Below are positions 60,814 through 64,000 of a stretch of DNA of 64,000 nucleotides, one piece after another. Every line of letters starts with the position of its first letter. Within the stretch, counting starts at the first letter, position 1. The stretch comes from Sclerotinia nivalis (lineage: Eukaryota; Ascomycota; Leotiomycetes; Helotiales; Sclerotiniaceae). Below the pieces are notes generated by a model. That model was not told the origin of the DNA. It made no database searches and saw nothing but the letters and a program-made list of their open reading frames with translations. The stretch lies in NCBI GenBank assembly GCA_029531795.1, contig JAPEIS010000005.1, positions 1,672,001 through 1,736,000 of the forward strand, in the 5' to 3' direction. The translations under genes were made by a program, and so were the position numbers.

Positions 60814-63378
60814 GAAAAGACTTGATGAGCAAGCTATTGATTGATGTAAGATTATGTTTGAGGCTGTGTATTGCATGCATAGGGAGGAGGTGGCTCCGCT
60901 GTGATAGTCCTGGGATCTCCATCCATAGGTCATGGTCTTCTAGAAGATATCTATTGCAAGGCTGCAGTTGAACTTATAACATATTGAAGTTGGATGTTGA
61001 CTCGATACCTAAATTGCGATTGTAGTCTAAATGGGGTGGGGTCGGCTCCAGGGCCACGTGAAATTGTAGTTTCGCGGCGTAGACTTTAATTTAACACTAT
61101 TTCCGTACGCCTTTCGCTAAAATACCTCGATCATTATCTCTTTCTATATGTCTCCTCATACTAGCCCCATTTAAGAATGCTCAAAAATCCAGTACTCCTG
61201 TACAAGATCGGGGTACATGGTTCCTTATTTCACCATTCTCCAGAGCCCTCGTAAGCTCGTTCATGCTCACTCCCTGATACTTTTGTCATTCTAGCAGTTG
61301 CGCGAAATGTACCCGATACCTGTTTTGATGAAATGTGCTCATTTGCTTCAAGTTTTCGAAAGTATTATTCTTTAGTGTACGATGATGCCAGGCTGTGGCC
61401 GGAGGATCTTTCCTCCAGATTACTATTTCGCCTAAGAAGCTCCTTGCTGCCACAATCCACGTTGGTAGCTATTAATCCCATAAAATGTCCACACATAATC
61501 AATCCACTCGCAGTCATTTTGCAGATCGAATTAAAGGTCAACCATTAGCTAGACTCTGGTTTTGATAACAATAGACCAATCTAGCAGCCGGGACGCCTAT
61601 TAGAGAAATCGGGAACTTTTGAAATGCAAGAGAAAAGGTCATTTTGATAAGCCAATATCAGCCGATTCAGGCCGCTCAATCCCATACCCATCCAGCTCAA
61701 GATCGTCAATTTCACCCAGTAGGAGCGGAGGCGAACATGTACGATATGCGTTTTTCGGGCACAGCAAGGCTTCTTGATATTTTCGTCCGATGTTTGAATG
61801 GATGGAAAGTGGAACCTCAACCTGATGTCAACAAGCATTCTCATAACAAAATCGTATGGCTACTATATGGGTCCCGAGTTGAAGAGTCAATATGGCAATG
61901 GATGTGGCGTCATATCAGACCAAGTGATCAAAATTGTAAGTGTCCTCACGGCGCAATGCATCATAGAACATCTAGGAATGTAGCTGAGGTCGGTGAATCG
62001 TAAATAGAAAAAAATTGAGGAGCCGGTGAGCTAATCCGTGGACACATCGCCGGTATTTTCCTATACTAACTTTAGGAAGCTAACTAGATACTTCAATTAC
62101 AGAACAGGATGAGTGTACCTAATATACTGGCCATAGCCAGGTATATACAATTATATGGAGGCATTGATCAATCTATTCATTTATGATGGATTTCAGGGAC
62201 TTATCCGTCTGCCTGATCTCCCATAAATTGACCCCTGTCAAGCCTATTGCAGGAACCGAAGCTATCGTACCTCTGCCTGAACATCTTCGAAGAATAATGG
62301 GTACTCGCTACCATTTCACAACTGGCTTACAATATCTTCTCTTTCCGGCATTACAGCAAGATAGAAAGCAGACTTTCATACATTAGGACTCGATCATTGA
62401 ACGTTTTGATTAAAAAAACGGTTAAAAACGGTAATAACGCGATGAAGGATTTCAGCCAATCCCTCCCCCATCTTCCTCTGAATTGGATGGCTCCCATCAC
62501 ACCGCAAGGCCATTATCTCATTGATTTGGAGCTCTGCTATTCTCATGATCCTAGCTATCTAAGGTTCATCATCCTTTTCGTCTCCTTCCCGTATTTGGAT
62601 GAGTTTCTTTATACTAAGTCACATGTATGCTTAGTCCAATCATTGGAACAGGTTGTAGTCCAACTTAGGTGAGCCTGCCTTAGAGGAACTAGGACGTTCT
62701 CGATTGTCCATTCAGTCATATCCTACCTCTTATCCACCTATAGTCGGTCACATTTTCATGGCGGTCATACACCTGATCCGCTTGGAGGCAGTGCCTCCAG
62801 TTGACGTTCCATCCACTCTTGGTTTGTGTACTTCTCTTGCAAGTATGTTTATGGATATCTTTATATATATTCTTGATATCCAAAAGCGATCATTGAGTCT
62901 GCCCTCCGCGCCGCCGTTTAGTTCTATAAAGTAGGGAAGTTTCCCATGATCAAACAACTATCAGCTCATCATCACCATCAATCATCTTTCTTTGATATCA
63001 TAGAGGGCCTCAGCATCTTCATCTGCATTGTCGCTCGTTGCTTTCAAGTTTGTCGTGTTTCAAGCACTACATACATTCGCAGAATCATCATCAAGGGCAC
63101 AGTCGTCACTCTATTTGTATTTCTCTAAACGCCTAATCAGAAGAGATCTGACCGAAAGTGTGAAATTTCACCATTGATTTCAGGAAACTATCTTTTGCAC
63201 GTCAAGTCATTACCTGAACATTAAAAGGGCCGACGACCACGAGTCCGAGCACATCGAACATCTTGTGGAACAAGAGCGAGCTTCTGAGATTCCTTGCATA
63301 ACAGTCGAGGACCCTGGCCGCAGTCAAACTATCAAATCGGAGCCAACCCTCGAATCAACCTCTGAGACCAAAGCCGAA
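60814..63378. other. 2.5 kb intergenic stretch, no confident gene
   Basis: Several ORFs of 60-120 codons (for example 61644-62003 and 62397-62672) show no domain, signal peptide or splice partner. Upstream of the bZIP start the frame is open back to about 63181, just after GATTTCAG, so a 5' exon of that gene may lie here. Confidence 0.5.
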
Positions 63379-63934
63379 ATGTCTTCCTCCCATCGATCTT
63401 CATCTGACAAGGGGAAAAGCTCTTCTTCCGGAAAGTCAAAGCCGAAGGAAGACGATTGGTCTGGCATCACAGATCCGGAAGAGCGGAGGAGAGTGCAAAA
63501 CAGATTAGCACAGAGAAAGTTTCGTAAGTGGACACTGTATCACTCAGATTTCAGCAAGCAGCTAACATTTCACAGGGGATAAGGCCAAGGCGGACAAAGA
63601 AACTCAGGATCGAGATAATGAGAATCGTGCTCATGCCGGTCATTCTTATCACACAGCTGATCCAAATGATGTCTACTACGACAATGCTGACGCCAGTGGT
63701 TCGCCATGGGGTTCCATCTCTATGAAGCACGTCGTTTCGAAGGGTAGAGCTCGAGAGGATGCATCCAGATATGAATCTCGGCCAGGCGATGGGGCAAGCT
63801 ACTATCAAAACGCCGATGCAGCTTATGAAGGTGAAGCTTATTACGGAGGAGAGACAACTTCATACGAGAACGACCAAAACTACTATGATTATGGAAGTGC
63901 AGCTGGCAGTGGTAGTGGAACTTCTGGTTATTGA
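63379..63934 (+). CDS. bZIP-like basic-region protein without an obvious leucine zipper
   Basis: Exons 63379-63523 and 63576-63934 are joined in phase 1 and encode about 167 residues from MSSSHRSSSDKG. The reading frame is open further upstream (to about 63181 behind a TTTCAG), so the true start may be in another exon. The basic region DPEERRRVQNRLAQRKFRDK has the invariant Asn and Arg of bZIP DNA-binding helices; the intron splits RKF and RDK. The following residues (AKADKETQDRDNENRAHAG) show no leucine heptads. The C-terminus is rich in Tyr, Gly, Ala and Ser (YYQNADAAYEGEAYYGGE). Fungal proteins with this basic region but weak zippers exist, so it is probably a transcription factor; target and partner are unknown. 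Confidence 0.75.
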
Positions 63935-64000
63935 TCAAACCAGTGACTCGACCGGTCCTTGAGCAAAAGTCACGACGAAATGCTGACACGGAATGACCTA

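Noticed and set aside
61644..62003. 119-codon plus-strand ORF in the 60.8-63.4 kb gap
   Set aside because: No recognised domain, and an alternative frame over the same bases is equally open.

Overview
The window looks like nuclear DNA of a filamentous ascomycete. Genes are split by short introns (mostly 50-65 bp) with GT-AG ends and CTAAC/CTAAT-like branch sites. The predicted proteins are fungal orthologues: Ste24, Yme1, mevalonate kinase, farnesyltransferase alpha, an Irc20-type helicase, a Pho23-like ING protein and a fungal 2EXR/F-box-like protein. The style of the proteins and intergenic DNA suggests Leotiomycetes, possibly Sclerotiniaceae (Botrytis/Sclerotinia type). That placement is inference; no marker gene was compared.

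Layout. 0-5 kb: an unassignable ORF fragment, repeat-bearing intergenic DNA, then an ING/PHD chromatin protein (-). 5.5-9.3 kb: a cis-prenyltransferase (-) divergent from a cytochrome P450 pseudogene (+). 9.6-12.3 kb: a small GPI-anchor-like protein (+) and a charged orphan protein (-). 13.6-16.5 kb: mitochondrial ribosomal protein bL34m (-), a probable RNA polymerase I Rpa14 subunit (+) and Ste24 (-). 17.5-20.3 kb: a nitroreductase (+) and an orphan 440-residue protein (+). 21.5-26.9 kb: the mitochondrial i-AAA protease Yme1 (-) and a four-finger C2H2 transcription factor (-). About 26.9-43.96 kb: a 17 kb stretch with no convincing gene. 44-45.3 kb: a 2EXR/F-box-like protein (-). 47-53 kb: mevalonate kinase (+), farnesyltransferase/geranylgeranyltransferase-I alpha (+) and L-serine/threonine dehydratase (+). 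53.8-59.4 kb: a ten-exon SNF2-RING protein of the Irc20/SHPRH type (-). 60-64 kb: mitochondrial ribosomal protein mS41/Fyv4 (+) and a short bZIP-like protein (+).

How the genes relate. Four genes act in isoprenoid or CAAX biology: mevalonate kinase makes the precursor, the farnesyltransferase alpha subunit and Ste24 install and process CAAX lipids, and the cis-prenyltransferase makes dolichol. Three genes serve mitochondria (bL34m, mS41, Yme1). Three act in chromatin or transcription (ING protein, C2H2 factor, Irc20-like protein).

Exon structures were assembled by eye from splice signals, reading phase and conserved protein blocks. For every multi-exon gene reported as intact, the summed exon length is divisible by three. 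The points most worth following are the 17 kb non-coding stretch upstream of the C2H2 factor, seven spaced copies of ATTACCCTATA upstream of the serine dehydratase, the enriched intergenic 9-mer TACGGAGTA, a CGG-N10-CCG palindrome, and a P450 broken by one stop and one frameshift.
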